Assembly: GCA_024642725.1 (NCBI GenBank) | Contig: JAHEAO010000009.1 | Location: forward strand, 1 to 64,000 | DNA: 64,000 nucleotides | From: Paracoccaceae bacterium | GTDB lineage: Bacteria > Pseudomonadota > Alphaproteobacteria > Rhodobacterales > Rhodobacteraceae | Direction of reading: 5' to 3' | Shown: positions 51,267-60,470 of the stretch, piece after piece | How positions within the stretch are numbered: position 1 is the stretch's first letter | Layout: each line of letters begins with the position of its first letter | Notes under the pieces: model-generated | What the model was told of the DNA's origin: nothing | The model's database searches: none | The model's input: only the letters and a program-made list of their open reading frames with translations | Made by a program: the position numbers and the translations under genes

Positions 51267-54200
51267 CTACAGATCGACCTCGACCACACCGCCCTCGTTC
51301 AACGCGCGACTCTGGCACAGGATGATCGCCGTCTCACGCTGCTTTTTCGACAGCACGAAGTCGCGATGCTCCACCTCGCCAGAGATCAGCCCGCATTTGC
51401 AGACACCGCAAATGCCATCCGAACATTTCACATCGACATGTATACCGTTCTCCGCGAGCACATCCGTCGCCGTCCTGTCCGCAGGCACCATCAACTCTCG
51501 CCCGGATCGCGCCAGCCGCAACGTGAACGGGTGGTTAACCCAGTCCGGGACCTCTGGCACCGAGAAGTATTCCAGGTGCCGTGCATCCTCTGGAAAACCT
51601 TGTTTTTCTGCAGCTTGAATGACCGAGTTCATGTATCTTTCGGGTCCGCATGTATAGACATGCCAGCCCTCCTGGCAACCGGCGAGAACCCGATCCAGAT
51701 CTGCGCGAGACCCGTCGGTCGAAAAATGCAGAAACACATGTTCGGACCAGGGAACCGCCTTCAGGTCGTCCAGATACCCTGCGGTTTCGGGGGATCTGGC
51801 CGAGTAATGCAACTCGAACTCCGCCCCGATCCTATGCAGGCGGTGGGCCATGGCGATCATCGGCGTGATGCCGATACCACCCCCCATCAGGAATGTCCGA
51901 GATGCGGCTTCAACAAGAGGAAAGTGGTTGATCGGCTTGGAAATAAACACCTTTCGGCCTTCCGAGAAGATCCGGTGCATCAATTTCGACCCGCCCCGGC
52001 CAACATCTTCGCGCAATACGCCGATCTGGTATTTCGACCGATCCGCGGGATCGCCCGACATTGAATACTGCCGCAGGAATTCCGGCGCGACGACAATGTC
52101 GAGATGCGCGCCCGCCGTCCATTCCGGCAGATCAGAACCATCGACGGCTCGAAATTCGTATTTTGTCACATCCGGCGTCATCCGTTGTGCCTTGCTGACT
52201 TCGACCCTGATCACTGGCGCATCGTCATAGCCGGGATAGCGATGCACCAGCCGGTCTTCGCCGCGCCCCAGTCTCTCTTGATATTCCTCTGCCGTTACAA
52301 GCGCTTGATAGGCTTCGATGCCCTTCTCCCTGTCCATCGGGAAAGGATAGGGCCATGGATGCGGTGCAAGTGGCGCAGGATAGACCGCGAGTGTCTGGTC
52401 CTCGTATTTCAGGTCCAGCTCCCTTTGCAATCCACGCGCATTGACCTCGTGTTTCGTTGGCCGATAAGCGCCGTCTGCATCCAGTTCCAGATCCCACCAC
52501 CATTTCTTGACCGGGTTCAGCCCGCCATTGCCCACGGCGTCGTCCAGACGCGCGAGCACAGGTGCGGCCGCCGGAATGTTCATCGCAGCCCACCGAAAAG
52601 GCGCCTCAGCGAAAAGCCCTTCCAGGTTCCACGGACAGGTCTTCATGCATCGCCCGCACATCGCTCCGCCGGGTGTCGTGATACGGTAGGTCGCACATTT
52701 CTGACTGTCCGACTTCCAGATTTCGTAGCCGTTGAACATCAGCTTTGGACCGGCCGTAATCGCCCCCGAAGGGCATTCCCGAGCGCATTTGTTACAAGAC
52801 TCGCAGAAATTCTGCAGCCCGAAATCAATCGGCTTGTCATGGGCCAGAGGCAGGTCGGTCGTCACGACGCCGGATTTCAACCTCGGTCCAAGGTAAGGAT
52901 TGAGGATCACTTCACCGATGCGACTGACCTCACCAAGCCCGGACAGCAACAGCAACGGTGGCTGCAAAACCTCTCCGTCCATCACGCTGTGCGCTTTAGC
53001 TTTGTATCCCAACCTTCTGATTTGCTTTGCGATCACGCCACCAAGTAAGGAGAATCTGAGATATGCGCGCATGGATTGCGCGACCGAAATCCAGTCATCA
53101 CCCGATGCACCCTCCATGGTCTCGTAACCCTGGTCGATGATCATGCTGATGGCATTGTCATGCGGCGGCGTGATGGGTTCGCCAGTGGCGTCATGCGAAT
53201 ACCACGCCCACTCCGGACAGCGCGAGATCCCGACCGCATCCACACCCAGAAAATAGCTTGCAGCCTTGATCAGGTCGGCCGCCCCCTTGGGGTCCAGCAG
53301 CGTTTTCGCCGGCGCGGATTCTCCATCCTGCAAAAGGACAAACGCCCCCAAAGCGCGCCGCTGCGCCATGGAAGGCGCTGCTTTTCGCGCATAATGTCCG
53401 CCCTTCGCGCCCTCCTGCAGCGCCTTTCCCATGTCACCGAACTGTGCCCGAGCGAACATGTCGGCGCGCTTGGGGACCCGCGCCACATTCGCCTCGTCGA
53501 TATAAGTAGTCGGCTTACCGACCCGCTTGAGCGCCTCGAACGGATGCCCCCCGTCCGCATATCTGCGCCGCGCATAGGGATCGCGGCTCAGCGCGCTCTT
53601 CGCGGAATTCTTACCGAGCCACCACGCCAACCCCTTGACCCGGATCGCGGACTGCTTTGCCATCGGCGCAAGCGGCATGTCGGGGGTCAGCGCGAAATTC
53701 GTCGTCACCCCCGCCAAGCCAAACCTCATGCCCAAATAGGGGTTAACCAGCACCCCGCCTTCGGCTGTCGCCAGCCCCGAGGCAACGGCAAGCCGGTTCA
53801 GATCGACATCGCTCGACGTCATGCTGTGGGCTTTCGCGTCAAACCCCAGCACGCGCAGGTAATTTGCGATAACCACTGCCGTTTCCGTGGCCCGCAGGCA
53901 GGCCCGCTCCGCCTGGGCATCCATGATCCAGTCGGCACCCGGTTCCTCGGGCTTCGGATCGCGGTAATGCTCATAGAGAAAGACGATCGCGTGACCGTGG
54001 CCCGCGATCGTTGCCGGAGGAGCCTCCATCGACTCCTTGAGATCCGCCATGATCACATCAATTCCGGATGCCAGGGTCTTGGTCTGCCGGGTCCGAAGAT
54101 CCTCTGCCAGCCGATCAATATCAGGGTTCCTTATCGGCTCGGCCAGCCGGTCCGCTTCATCCAGAAGGCAGGTTCCAACCATCGACGCATCCGAAAAATA

Positions 54201-54479
54201 ACCAAATGCTTTCAGATGGTTAGATCGCTCTGTTGGATCGGCGGGACACTCTGATTGCACCTTGGCAACCAGCCCGTCACGGATCGCATCCATCATCGCC
54301 TGATACTCTGCCATCGCATTCACGACGGATTGCGGACTGTCGGGTCGGTGAAAGCTCAGCCGGCGCATTGGCGGGACGTCCCCGATCTGCGCTGCCGAGT
54401 TGCGGCGTGCCAGCCGCTCCAACGGATAGGGGCCCAGATGAACCGGCCTGTTGCGGTCCGAAAAGATGCGGAGCGTCAT
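51267..54479 (-). CDS. rdhA: Self-sufficient reductive dehalogenase fused to a flavin/2Fe-2S reductase
   Basis: Multidomain enzyme of 1070 residues, of the BhbA/NpRdhA catabolic (oxygen-tolerant, cytoplasmic) type, which removes halogen from an aromatic compound using cobalamin. There is no Tat signal. Two B12-domain-like halves are seen: AKAHSM...NPYLGMRFG (215-254) and AKAHSV...NPYLGPRLK (494-535). Two [4Fe-4S] motifs follow: Cys559/562/565/569 and Cys595/608/611/615. From about 755 a phthalate-dioxygenase-reductase-like part has RQYSMSGDP (803-811), GGGIGITPM and a plant-type 2Fe-2S site Cys1019/1024/1027/1055. Tyr427 could be the catalytic tyrosine. The sulfatase gene lies 10 bases upstream. 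The halogenated substrate is unknown. Confidence 0.9.
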   Translation of the reverse strand: MTLRIFSDRNRPVHLGPYPLERLARRNSAAQIGDVPPMRRLSFHRPDSPQSVVNAMAEYQAMMDAIRDGLVAKVQSECPADPTERSNHLKAFGYFSDASMVGTCLLDEADRLAEPIRNPDIDRLAEDLRTRQTKTLASGIDVIMADLKESMEAPPATIAGHGHAIVFLYEHYRDPKPEEPGADWIMDAQAERACLRATETAVVIANYLRVLGFDAKAHSMTSSDVDLNRLAVASGLATAEGGVLVNPYLGMRFGLAGVTTNFALTPDMPLAPMAKQSAIRVKGLAWWLGKNSAKSALSRDPYARRRYADGGHPFEALKRVGKPTTYIDEANVARVPKRADMFARAQFGDMGKALQEGAKGGHYARKAAPSMAQRRALGAFVLLQDGESAPAKTLLDPKGAADLIKAASYFLGVDAVGISRCPEWAWYSHDATGEPITPPHDNAISMIIDQGYETMEGASGDDWISVAQSMRAYLRFSLLGGVIAKQIRRLGYKAKAHSVMDGEVLQPPLLLLSGLGEVSRIGEVILNPYLGPRLKSGVVTTDLPLAHDKPIDFGLQNFCESCNKCARECPSGAITAGPKLMFNGYEIWKSDSQKCATYRITTPGGAMCGRCMKTCPWNLEGLFAEAPFRWAAMNIPAAAPVLARLDDAVGNGGLNPVKKWWWDLELDADGAYRPTKHEVNARGLQRELDLKYEDQTLAVYPAPLAPHPWPYPFPMDREKGIEAYQALVTAEEYQERLGRGEDRLVHRYPGYDDAPVIRVEVSKAQRMTPDVTKYEFRAVDGSDLPEWTAGAHLDIVVAPEFLRQYSMSGDPADRSKYQIGVLREDVGRGGSKLMHRIFSEGRKVFISKPINHFPLVEAASRTFLMGGGIGITPMIAMAHRLHRIGAEFELHYSARSPETAGYLDDLKAVPWSEHVFLHFSTDGSRADLDRVLAGCQEGWHVYTCGPERYMNSVIQAAEKQGFPEDARHLEYFSVPEVPDWVNHPFTLRLARSGRELMVPADRTATDVLAENGIHVDVKCSDGICGVCKCGLISGEVEHRDFVLSKKQRETAIILCQSRALNEGGVVEVDL

Positions 54480-54489
54480 CGGCGAACCC

Positions 54490-56196
54490 TCATTCCGTCT
54501 TGCCTTCCGGCTCCGGCTCGGCCGAATCCAAATGGTTCTGCCGAGCCTTGCCAGTCAGTTTGGCCCGCACATCCGCAGAAACTTCGCTTTGATCGAACAC
54601 ACCAAGCAGAATGCCCTTGCGGTCGGATCCCCCACGACTTGCCAGGATCTCGGCATCCGAACGTGTCGTCCGCTGCGACATCCGCCGCCCCCAGGTCGCG
54701 AGCCGATCATACATCATCGCTACAATATCGGCATGATCCGGGCTGGCCCCAAGGTCATTGTATTCGTCAGGGTCCGCCTGCAAATCGAAAAGCATCGGCC
54801 GGAATCCCCCTTCGGCATGCATCATCTTCCAGCTTTTGTCGGCTACCATGAACAAGCGCGCGTCACGTGGCGAAACGCCAAGCCTGGCCGCCATCCCCGT
54901 CGCGGAATAGTCGTATTCGCTGATAGCAAATTCTCTCCAACTTGCCGGCGCTTCGCCCCTCAGGAACGGTAATAGGGAATGCCCCTCTAGGATGTGCCCC
55001 GGAATCTCCTGACCCGATACCTCGACAAAAGTTGCCGAGAGATCGATCGCTTCCACCAATTCGTCGCAGACCGTCCCGCGCGTGCCATCCGCCTTGGCAG
55101 AGGGATCAAAGATGATCAGCGGAACCTTTGCCGAGGCATCGTGAAACAGGTCCTTCTCGCCCAGCCAGTGATCGCCCAGATAATCCCCATGATCCGAGGT
55201 CAGGACAATCAGCGTATCTTCGATCCGTCCGGACTGTCTCATATGCCCGAGCAGCCGACCCAGCTCGTCATCGCATTGCTTTATTAATCCCATATAGGTG
55301 GGAATGACCGCATCTCGGACTTCATCGCGGGAAAAGGCGCGGCCAATCGGATTGGCCATGAACTGTGCATAGACCGGATGCGGATTGGCGCGCTCGCAAT
55401 CCCGACGTTTTGCCTGAGGAACATGTTGCTTGCCGAACATCGCGTGGTAGGGCGCCGGGACAATATACGGCCAGTGCGGTTTGATGTAAGAGAGATGCGC
55501 AAGCCATGGCTTGTCGCTCGCCCCCCTGTCATCCAGAAAGTCGATCATACGACTGGTCAGCCAAGGCGTCTCGGAATCCTCGTTGCGGATATTGGCCGGA
55601 CGGGCCGCGTGCTTCATGAACCAGCCGGACGCCATCTCCCCCGCTTCGTCGACACCGGCATTCGCATAGTCCTGCCAGGGGTTGGTTCCATCATATCCTT
55701 GCAAATTCAGGTAGGCGTTATAAGGCGATCGCTGCTGGTCGTAGAACCCGTCCGGCCCTTCCGCCCAAAGCCCGTCATCGCGCACATGGACATCGAATCC
55801 GCATTCAGACACCCGCGCGCCGATCACGCCCCCACGAGAGATGCCCAGTCGCTCCATCCCTGCTTCGTCTACGCGCATATGGGTCTTGCCCACAAGCCAG
55901 CATTCCATGCCGGCCTTTCTTAGATGGTCGCCAAGTGTCATCTCGCCGACTTTCAGAGGCACATTGTTCCACGCTGCACCATGACTTTGCACGTAGCGCC
56001 CGGTATAGGTGCTCATTCGCGACGCACCACATACCGGAGATTGCACATAGCAGCGCGAAAACCGAACCCCGTTCTCCGCCAGCCAATCCATGTTCGGCGT
56101 CCGAAGATGCGGATGACCCGCGCAACTGAGATAATCCCACCTCAGTTGGTCATACATGATGAACAATATGTTTTTGACATTGCGCCGCATGTCCAA
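54490..56196 (-). CDS. Sulfatase/phosphonate monoester hydrolase-family enzyme
   Basis: Hydrolase of 568 residues in the alkaline phosphatase superfamily. The formylglycine site is Cys56 in SPVCGASRMSTYTGR (CxASR form). Metal-site residues appear in LFIMYDQLRWD (Asp16) and VLTSDHGDYLGDH. The segments YIKPHWPYIVPAPYHAMFG and IKQCDDELGRLL are close to phosphonate monoester hydrolases, which also cleave sulfate esters. There is no signal peptide, so it acts in the cytoplasm. It is the first gene of a two-gene unit with the dehalogenase. The maturation enzyme (FGE or anSME) is not in the window. Confidence 0.88.
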   Translation of the reverse strand: MDMRRNVKNILFIMYDQLRWDYLSCAGHPHLRTPNMDWLAENGVRFSRCYVQSPVCGASRMSTYTGRYVQSHGAAWNNVPLKVGEMTLGDHLRKAGMECWLVGKTHMRVDEAGMERLGISRGGVIGARVSECGFDVHVRDDGLWAEGPDGFYDQQRSPYNAYLNLQGYDGTNPWQDYANAGVDEAGEMASGWFMKHAARPANIRNEDSETPWLTSRMIDFLDDRGASDKPWLAHLSYIKPHWPYIVPAPYHAMFGKQHVPQAKRRDCERANPHPVYAQFMANPIGRAFSRDEVRDAVIPTYMGLIKQCDDELGRLLGHMRQSGRIEDTLIVLTSDHGDYLGDHWLGEKDLFHDASAKVPLIIFDPSAKADGTRGTVCDELVEAIDLSATFVEVSGQEIPGHILEGHSLLPFLRGEAPASWREFAISEYDYSATGMAARLGVSPRDARLFMVADKSWKMMHAEGGFRPMLFDLQADPDEYNDLGASPDHADIVAMMYDRLATWGRRMSQRTTRSDAEILASRGGSDRKGILLGVFDQSEVSADVRAKLTGKARQNHLDSAEPEPEGKTE

Positions 56197-56433
56197 CCTG
56201 TCCTGTTCGCAGCAAAACCAAAGATTGGATTTGCTTTCATAGTCTCCTTAGCCGTCCTGACTCATATCGTCTCAGATTTTTTGCTCAAGGAACCGCATCC
56301 AACGAATGATCATACTTGGGTTTGACCGTGATGATGCTTAGTTCGTCATTGCGAGTTTTAATGTCATGCTTTTTTGTCTAAGGCATACACCGAATGGTTA
56401 CCTCTCGGGCGATACAAGTATAAGAAGGGCCAA
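56197..56433. other. AT-rich divergent region between the sulfatase and ABC exporter genes
   Basis: This 237-bp gap is clearly richer in A and T than the rest of the window (for example GAGTTTTAATGTCATGCTTTT). It should hold the promoters of the sulfatase-dehalogenase unit (minus) and of the exporter (plus). I see no confident gene or operator. An in-frame TTG at 56374 upstream of the exporter has no ribosome site. Confidence 0.5.
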
Positions 56434-58230
56434 ATGGCTAAGACTGCTGCAGGACAGAACGACGAAGAACTCAGTTCCTATCGCGCCGTCGCTCGGTTGA
56501 TCCGGGAGGCCCTGCTACCACGCTGGAAACTCTACAGCCTGTCTCTCATCAGCATGATAAGCGTCGCGGCCTTCACCGGCCTGCTGGCTTATTCGACCAA
56601 GCTTGTTGTGAACGACGTCTTCAGCGAAAAACAGGCGACGAATGCCTATTGGGTGGCCCTGCTCGTGGTCATTGTATCCGTCGGCAAGGGCGTATCAGGC
56701 TATGTGAACAACGTGGTCGCGCTGCGGTTCAGCAGATCGATAAACTCGGAATACCTTGTCCTGATATTTGCAAAATACATGAGCAGCGAGGTAAACTATT
56801 TTGCGGGCCGGCACGCTTCGAAACACATGGCAAAGATCCGCATATTCGGACGCGCAGCCGGGTCTATCGTCACGAACGTTTCAAACAGGATCCTGACGGA
56901 CGCATTGACGCTCGTCGCGCTCATTGCGGTCATGGTTTTCCAGGACCCCTTCCTTTCACTGATTGCTGCGGTTCTGTTCCCGCTCGTTCTCTATCTCGTC
57001 AATATCTTGACGCGGCGCGTCAAACAGATCGTTTCTGCCGAGACCGAAGCCGAAGGTGGAATGCAAGGCGTCGGAACCGAAGCTATCGAGGGGATCAAGA
57101 CCGTCAAATCCTACGGCTTGGAAGAGAAAAGCATCACAAAGTTCACCGAAGCGGTAAAGGCTCTGGAGGAACGAGGCCTGAAGATTGGCCGGGCGACGTC
57201 GCTCATGCTGCCGCTCATGGAAGTCATCGGTGGCGTCACGATAGCGCTTTTTGTCATTTATGCGAGTTTTGAGACGATTCAGGGGGGGCGCTCACCGGGT
57301 GAATTCACCGCCTTTATTACGGCGTTTCTTCTCGCCTATCAGCCCGGAGAGAGGATTTCGAAGAGCATCGTTGAAATGCAGCGCCAGCTATTTCACCTGA
57401 AGTCTCTCTACCAGATTCTTGACGAACCCATTCCGACGCATGAGGGGGAACTCGAGGTATTGACTTCAGCCACCTCTGATCTGGAGTTTCAAGAGGTTTC
57501 CTTTGCATTCAATAAATCCACCCCGGTGCTCCGGAACATCAATTTCAAATCGAAGCCTGGTGAACGGATCGCCATCGTCGGACCATCCGGGGCCGGTAAA
57601 ACCACGTTGATTGACCTCGTGCAGGGCTTCTATGCGCCAACGGAGGGTGCAATCCTGATCGGAGGAAAGAACGTCAGTTCGATCGCGCGCGACCAACTGC
57701 GGTCAAAGATCGCACTCATCTCGCAAGATGTGTTCCTGTTCGAAGGTTCGATCCGGGAAAATATCGCCGATGGGAACCCCTCCGCGACATCCGAGCAAAT
57801 AGAGGCCGCCGCCGAACGGGCAGCTGTGACAGGTTTCGCTTCCGGGATGCCTGAGGGGTTAGACAGTTCGGTCGGGCCCAACGGCTCGGCCCTTTCGGGC
57901 GGTCAGAAGCAGCGCGTCGGCATTGCGCGTGCGCTCGTCAAGGATGCACTTATCTATATCTACGACGAAGCCACAAGCGCGCTCGATGGCGACAACGAGC
58001 GGATGATAATGGGTTCGGCCATCGACTATGCAAAGGATAGCACGGTGCTTTTCGTCACGCATCGCCCCTCGACCCTGAAATGGGTGGATCGGGTGATTTA
58101 CCTTAACGAAGGTAGACTGGTCGCATTTGACACGCACGATAACCTGGTCGAAACGAACGAGGCTTACAGGTCGCTGTTCAATATGCATTCAGACGAAGAT
58201 CTGGAGCGTCTGGCGGAACAAGACGCATAA
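56434..58230 (+). CDS. ABC exporter, fused membrane and ATPase domains
   Basis: Half-transporter of 598 residues from the ATG at 56434 (AAGAAGGG upstream). Six hydrophobic segments in the first 330 residues precede the ATPase: Walker A GPSGAGKTTLIDL, Q-loop ALISQDVFL, signature LSGGQKQRVGIARAL, Walker B LIYIYDEATSALD and switch His in FVTHRPSTL. It would act as a homodimer of the MsbA/lipid-A or peptide/drug exporter type. The substrate is unknown. Its codon use looks less GC-rich than that of the genes before 51 kb. It is divergent from the sulfatase gene. Confidence 0.88.
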   Translation: MAKTAAGQNDEELSSYRAVARLIREALLPRWKLYSLSLISMISVAAFTGLLAYSTKLVVNDVFSEKQATNAYWVALLVVIVSVGKGVSGYVNNVVALRFSRSINSEYLVLIFAKYMSSEVNYFAGRHASKHMAKIRIFGRAAGSIVTNVSNRILTDALTLVALIAVMVFQDPFLSLIAAVLFPLVLYLVNILTRRVKQIVSAETEAEGGMQGVGTEAIEGIKTVKSYGLEEKSITKFTEAVKALEERGLKIGRATSLMLPLMEVIGGVTIALFVIYASFETIQGGRSPGEFTAFITAFLLAYQPGERISKSIVEMQRQLFHLKSLYQILDEPIPTHEGELEVLTSATSDLEFQEVSFAFNKSTPVLRNINFKSKPGERIAIVGPSGAGKTTLIDLVQGFYAPTEGAILIGGKNVSSIARDQLRSKIALISQDVFLFEGSIRENIADGNPSATSEQIEAAAERAAVTGFASGMPEGLDSSVGPNGSALSGGQKQRVGIARALVKDALIYIYDEATSALDGDNERMIMGSAIDYAKDSTVLFVTHRPSTLKWVDRVIYLNEGRLVAFDTHDNLVETNEAYRSLFNMHSDEDLERLAEQDA

Positions 58231-58255
58231 GGACCATCTTGCGCCGGCACGACGG

Positions 58256-59056
58256 TCATTCGTTCGTGTCCGGATAGGCGCCAACGACCTGCTGATCAAA
58301 GTCAATCACTGACCCGGTCATCACGCCCGAAGCAGGGCCGAGCAAGTAACTTGCCAATCCTGCCACATGGGTCGGTTTGACCAGCATTCCGAACGGCATC
58401 CGGGCTTCGGCCCGGGCAAGCCAATCGTCACCTGCGCCGTGCCACTTCCGCTGTGTGACGTCTTCGCCGGGCGTGTCCATCCAGCCTACATTGATGCCGT
58501 TCACACGAATTCTATGTTCCGCGAGTGCGTGTGCGGAATTTTTCGTAATGTTAAGAAGTGCAGCCTTGGACGCCGAGTACGGCGCAAGGAATGGCAGGCC
58601 GCAATGGACGACAACGGATAGAATATTGACAACAGATGCCGGGTGACCGCCCTCAACCGCAAGCTGCGCAACGCGTTGCAACGCGAAAAATGCACCCTTG
58701 GCATTCACATCCATGATCGCATCCCATCTCTCTGGTGTCGTATCCAGTATTGATCCACGATCGGTATTGGCCGCGGCATTCACAAAAGCTGTAATTCGCC
58801 CCATCGTGTCATGCGCTTCATTGACCATGGCACGCACCGCAGCAACATCCCCCATCCCGACAGCAAGAAAACGAACGTCAACACCATCCTTCGACAAGTC
58901 AGCGGCAACTTTCATGCCCCTATCCATATCCCTGCTGGCGATGACCAGCTTGCGGCAGCCTTCGTCAATCAACTGCCGCGCAATTGCCAAGCCAAGCCCC
59001 TGAGTGCCCCCTGTGATCAGGGCGGATGTTTCCCGGTGCATCATGTCAAGTTTCAT
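58256..59056 (-). CDS. Short-chain dehydrogenase/reductase
   Basis: Classical SDR of 266 residues from the ATG at 59056 (AGGAAGG upstream). The cofactor motif is TGGTQGLGLAIA, the NNAG-equivalent reads VNAAANTDRG, and the active site has a Ser in NILSVVVH and YSASKAALLN. The C-terminus ends with MTGSVIDFDQQVVGAYPD. It is convergent with the exporter. A role in a catabolic step shared with the dehalogenase-sulfatase pair is possible but rests on position only. Confidence 0.86.
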   Translation of the reverse strand: MKLDMMHRETSALITGGTQGLGLAIARQLIDEGCRKLVIASRDMDRGMKVAADLSKDGVDVRFLAVGMGDVAAVRAMVNEAHDTMGRITAFVNAAANTDRGSILDTTPERWDAIMDVNAKGAFFALQRVAQLAVEGGHPASVVNILSVVVHCGLPFLAPYSASKAALLNITKNSAHALAEHRIRVNGINVGWMDTPGEDVTQRKWHGAGDDWLARAEARMPFGMLVKPTHVAGLASYLLGPASGVMTGSVIDFDQQVVGAYPDTNE

Positions 59057-59217
59057 GGTTGGAGACCTTCCTGCAAACCCGGATTCCGCGCCCTGCCAGA
59101 CAATCCTAGTCATTGGACGCAGCGGTTGGCAATGCCACACACAGAACCCCGATGTATCAACACCGTATGTCCCTTGTCACTGCTGCCCCGCTCCTCGATA
59201 ATAACCAATGCTCAATT

Positions 59218-59868
59218 ATGGGCGCATGGGTGGGGTTGAACGAAGTGACGGCCGAAGGCATAGCCAACAAGGACCTTATTGCGTGTCGGCAATGCGATGC
59301 GCTCTACAGAGACATCGAACCGGACGACGAGCACAGGGCGATCTGTTCTCGCTGCAGCGCAACGCTATATGCCCCCCGCGAAGGCTCCTTCCTTCAGGTC
59401 TTTGCATTTGCCCTGACGGTTCTGGTGTTGATCGTGGCTGCCTTGTGGTTCCCGTTCATTTCTATCAGCAAGGCCGGGCTGCATCACACATCTTCTATCT
59501 TTGATGTAGTCTTGTCCTTCAGCACGACCGAAATGATCCCTCTAACCCTGGCGGTCGCGGCGATGATCCTGTTGCTCCCTGCGCTAAGGGTCCTCCTGAC
59601 CCTGTACGTTCTCGGCCCACTTCTGGCGGACAAGGCCCCATTGCCTCATGCCGCACTTGCCTTCAGGATCTCCGAAAGGCTGCGGCCTTGGGCAATGGCA
59701 GAGATCTTCGTGCTGGGCGTCGCGGTCGCGCTCGTCAAGATTCACGCACTCGCTCACGTCAGCCCAGGACCTGCCTTCTGGATGTTTATCGCCCTGGCAC
59801 TGATCGCAACGATGCAGGACCGGGCCGCCTGCAGCCTGACGATCTGGAAGGCCCTGGAAAACAAATGA
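59218..59868 (+). CDS. pqiA: PqiA-like membrane protein, first half-size copy
   Basis: Inner-membrane protein of about 216 residues in the paraquat-inducible protein A family. A zinc-ribbon-like N-terminus (CRQCDALYRDIEP, CSRCSATLY) is followed by four hydrophobic segments (for example VFAFALTVLVLIVAALWFPFISI). The start is uncertain: ATG 59218, GTG 59230 or GTG 59245 are possible and none has a strong ribosome site. E. coli PqiA has two such halves in one chain; here the second half is the next gene (ATGA overlap). Confidence 0.82.
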   Translation: MGAWVGLNEVTAEGIANKDLIACRQCDALYRDIEPDDEHRAICSRCSATLYAPREGSFLQVFAFALTVLVLIVAALWFPFISISKAGLHHTSSIFDVVLSFSTTEMIPLTLAVAAMILLLPALRVLLTLYVLGPLLADKAPLPHAALAFRISERLRPWAMAEIFVLGVAVALVKIHALAHVSPGPAFWMFIALALIATMQDRAACSLTIWKALENK

Positions 59869-60470
59869 TCGAAACCGCAAAGTCTGCCGGGTTGGCCGCC
59901 TGCACCACCTGCGCCCGTGTCTGGCCGCACGATCAGGCCCGCTGCGACAGGTGCGGCAGCCCGATCGTTGACCGGGACAGGCGCGGTCTGCAACCGGTCT
60001 GGGCATGGTGGTTCGCGGGATTGCTGTGCTACATACCGGCCAACATCTACCCGATGCTGCGCACAAAGACGCTATTAGCGTATCAGGAGAACACGATAAT
60101 CGGCGGAGCGGTCGAGCTTGTAGCTCATGGTTCTTACGGCGTGGCGGCAATCATTCTTATTGCCAGCGTGCTGATCCCAGTCATAAAATTCCTGTCGATC
60201 GCCTATCTGGCGCTCAACATCCGTGACCGGCGGCGCATGTCGCAGCACAGCAGACATCAGCTATATGAGGTTGTCGAATTCGTCGGAAGATGGTCCATGG
60301 TTGACGTATTCGTCGTGGCGATTCTGTCCTCGTTGATCCAGCTTCAGGATGTGGCGAGCATCAATCCCGGCCCGGCCGCGATGACTTTTGCGTTGTCTGT
60401 CATCTTCACGATGCTCTCGGCACAGAGTTTTGACCCCCGGCTGATCTGGGATAGCGAGGACCAAGCTTGA
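59865..60470 (+). CDS. pqiA: PqiA-like membrane protein, second half-size copy
   Basis: Inner-membrane protein of 201 residues, homologous to the preceding one. It has the ribbon CTTCARVWPHDQARCDRC, four hydrophobic segments starting WAWWFAGLLCYIPANIYPM, and the family segment VVEFVGRWSMVDVFVVAIL. PqiA works with the MCE protein PqiB to move lipids between membranes. The start overlaps the stop of the previous gene and its own stop overlaps the pqiB start (TTGA). Confidence 0.86.
   Translation: MIETAKSAGLAACTTCARVWPHDQARCDRCGSPIVDRDRRGLQPVWAWWFAGLLCYIPANIYPMLRTKTLLAYQENTIIGGAVELVAHGSYGVAAIILIASVLIPVIKFLSIAYLALNIRDRRRMSQHSRHQLYEVVEFVGRWSMVDVFVVAILSSLIQLQDVASINPGPAAMTFALSVIFTMLSAQSFDPRLIWDSEDQA

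Noticed and set aside
56374-56433. Upstream TTG start for the ABC exporter
   Set aside because: The extra 20 residues have no ribosome site before the TTG, while the ATG at 56434 has AAGAAGGG upstream and gives a normal N-terminus.
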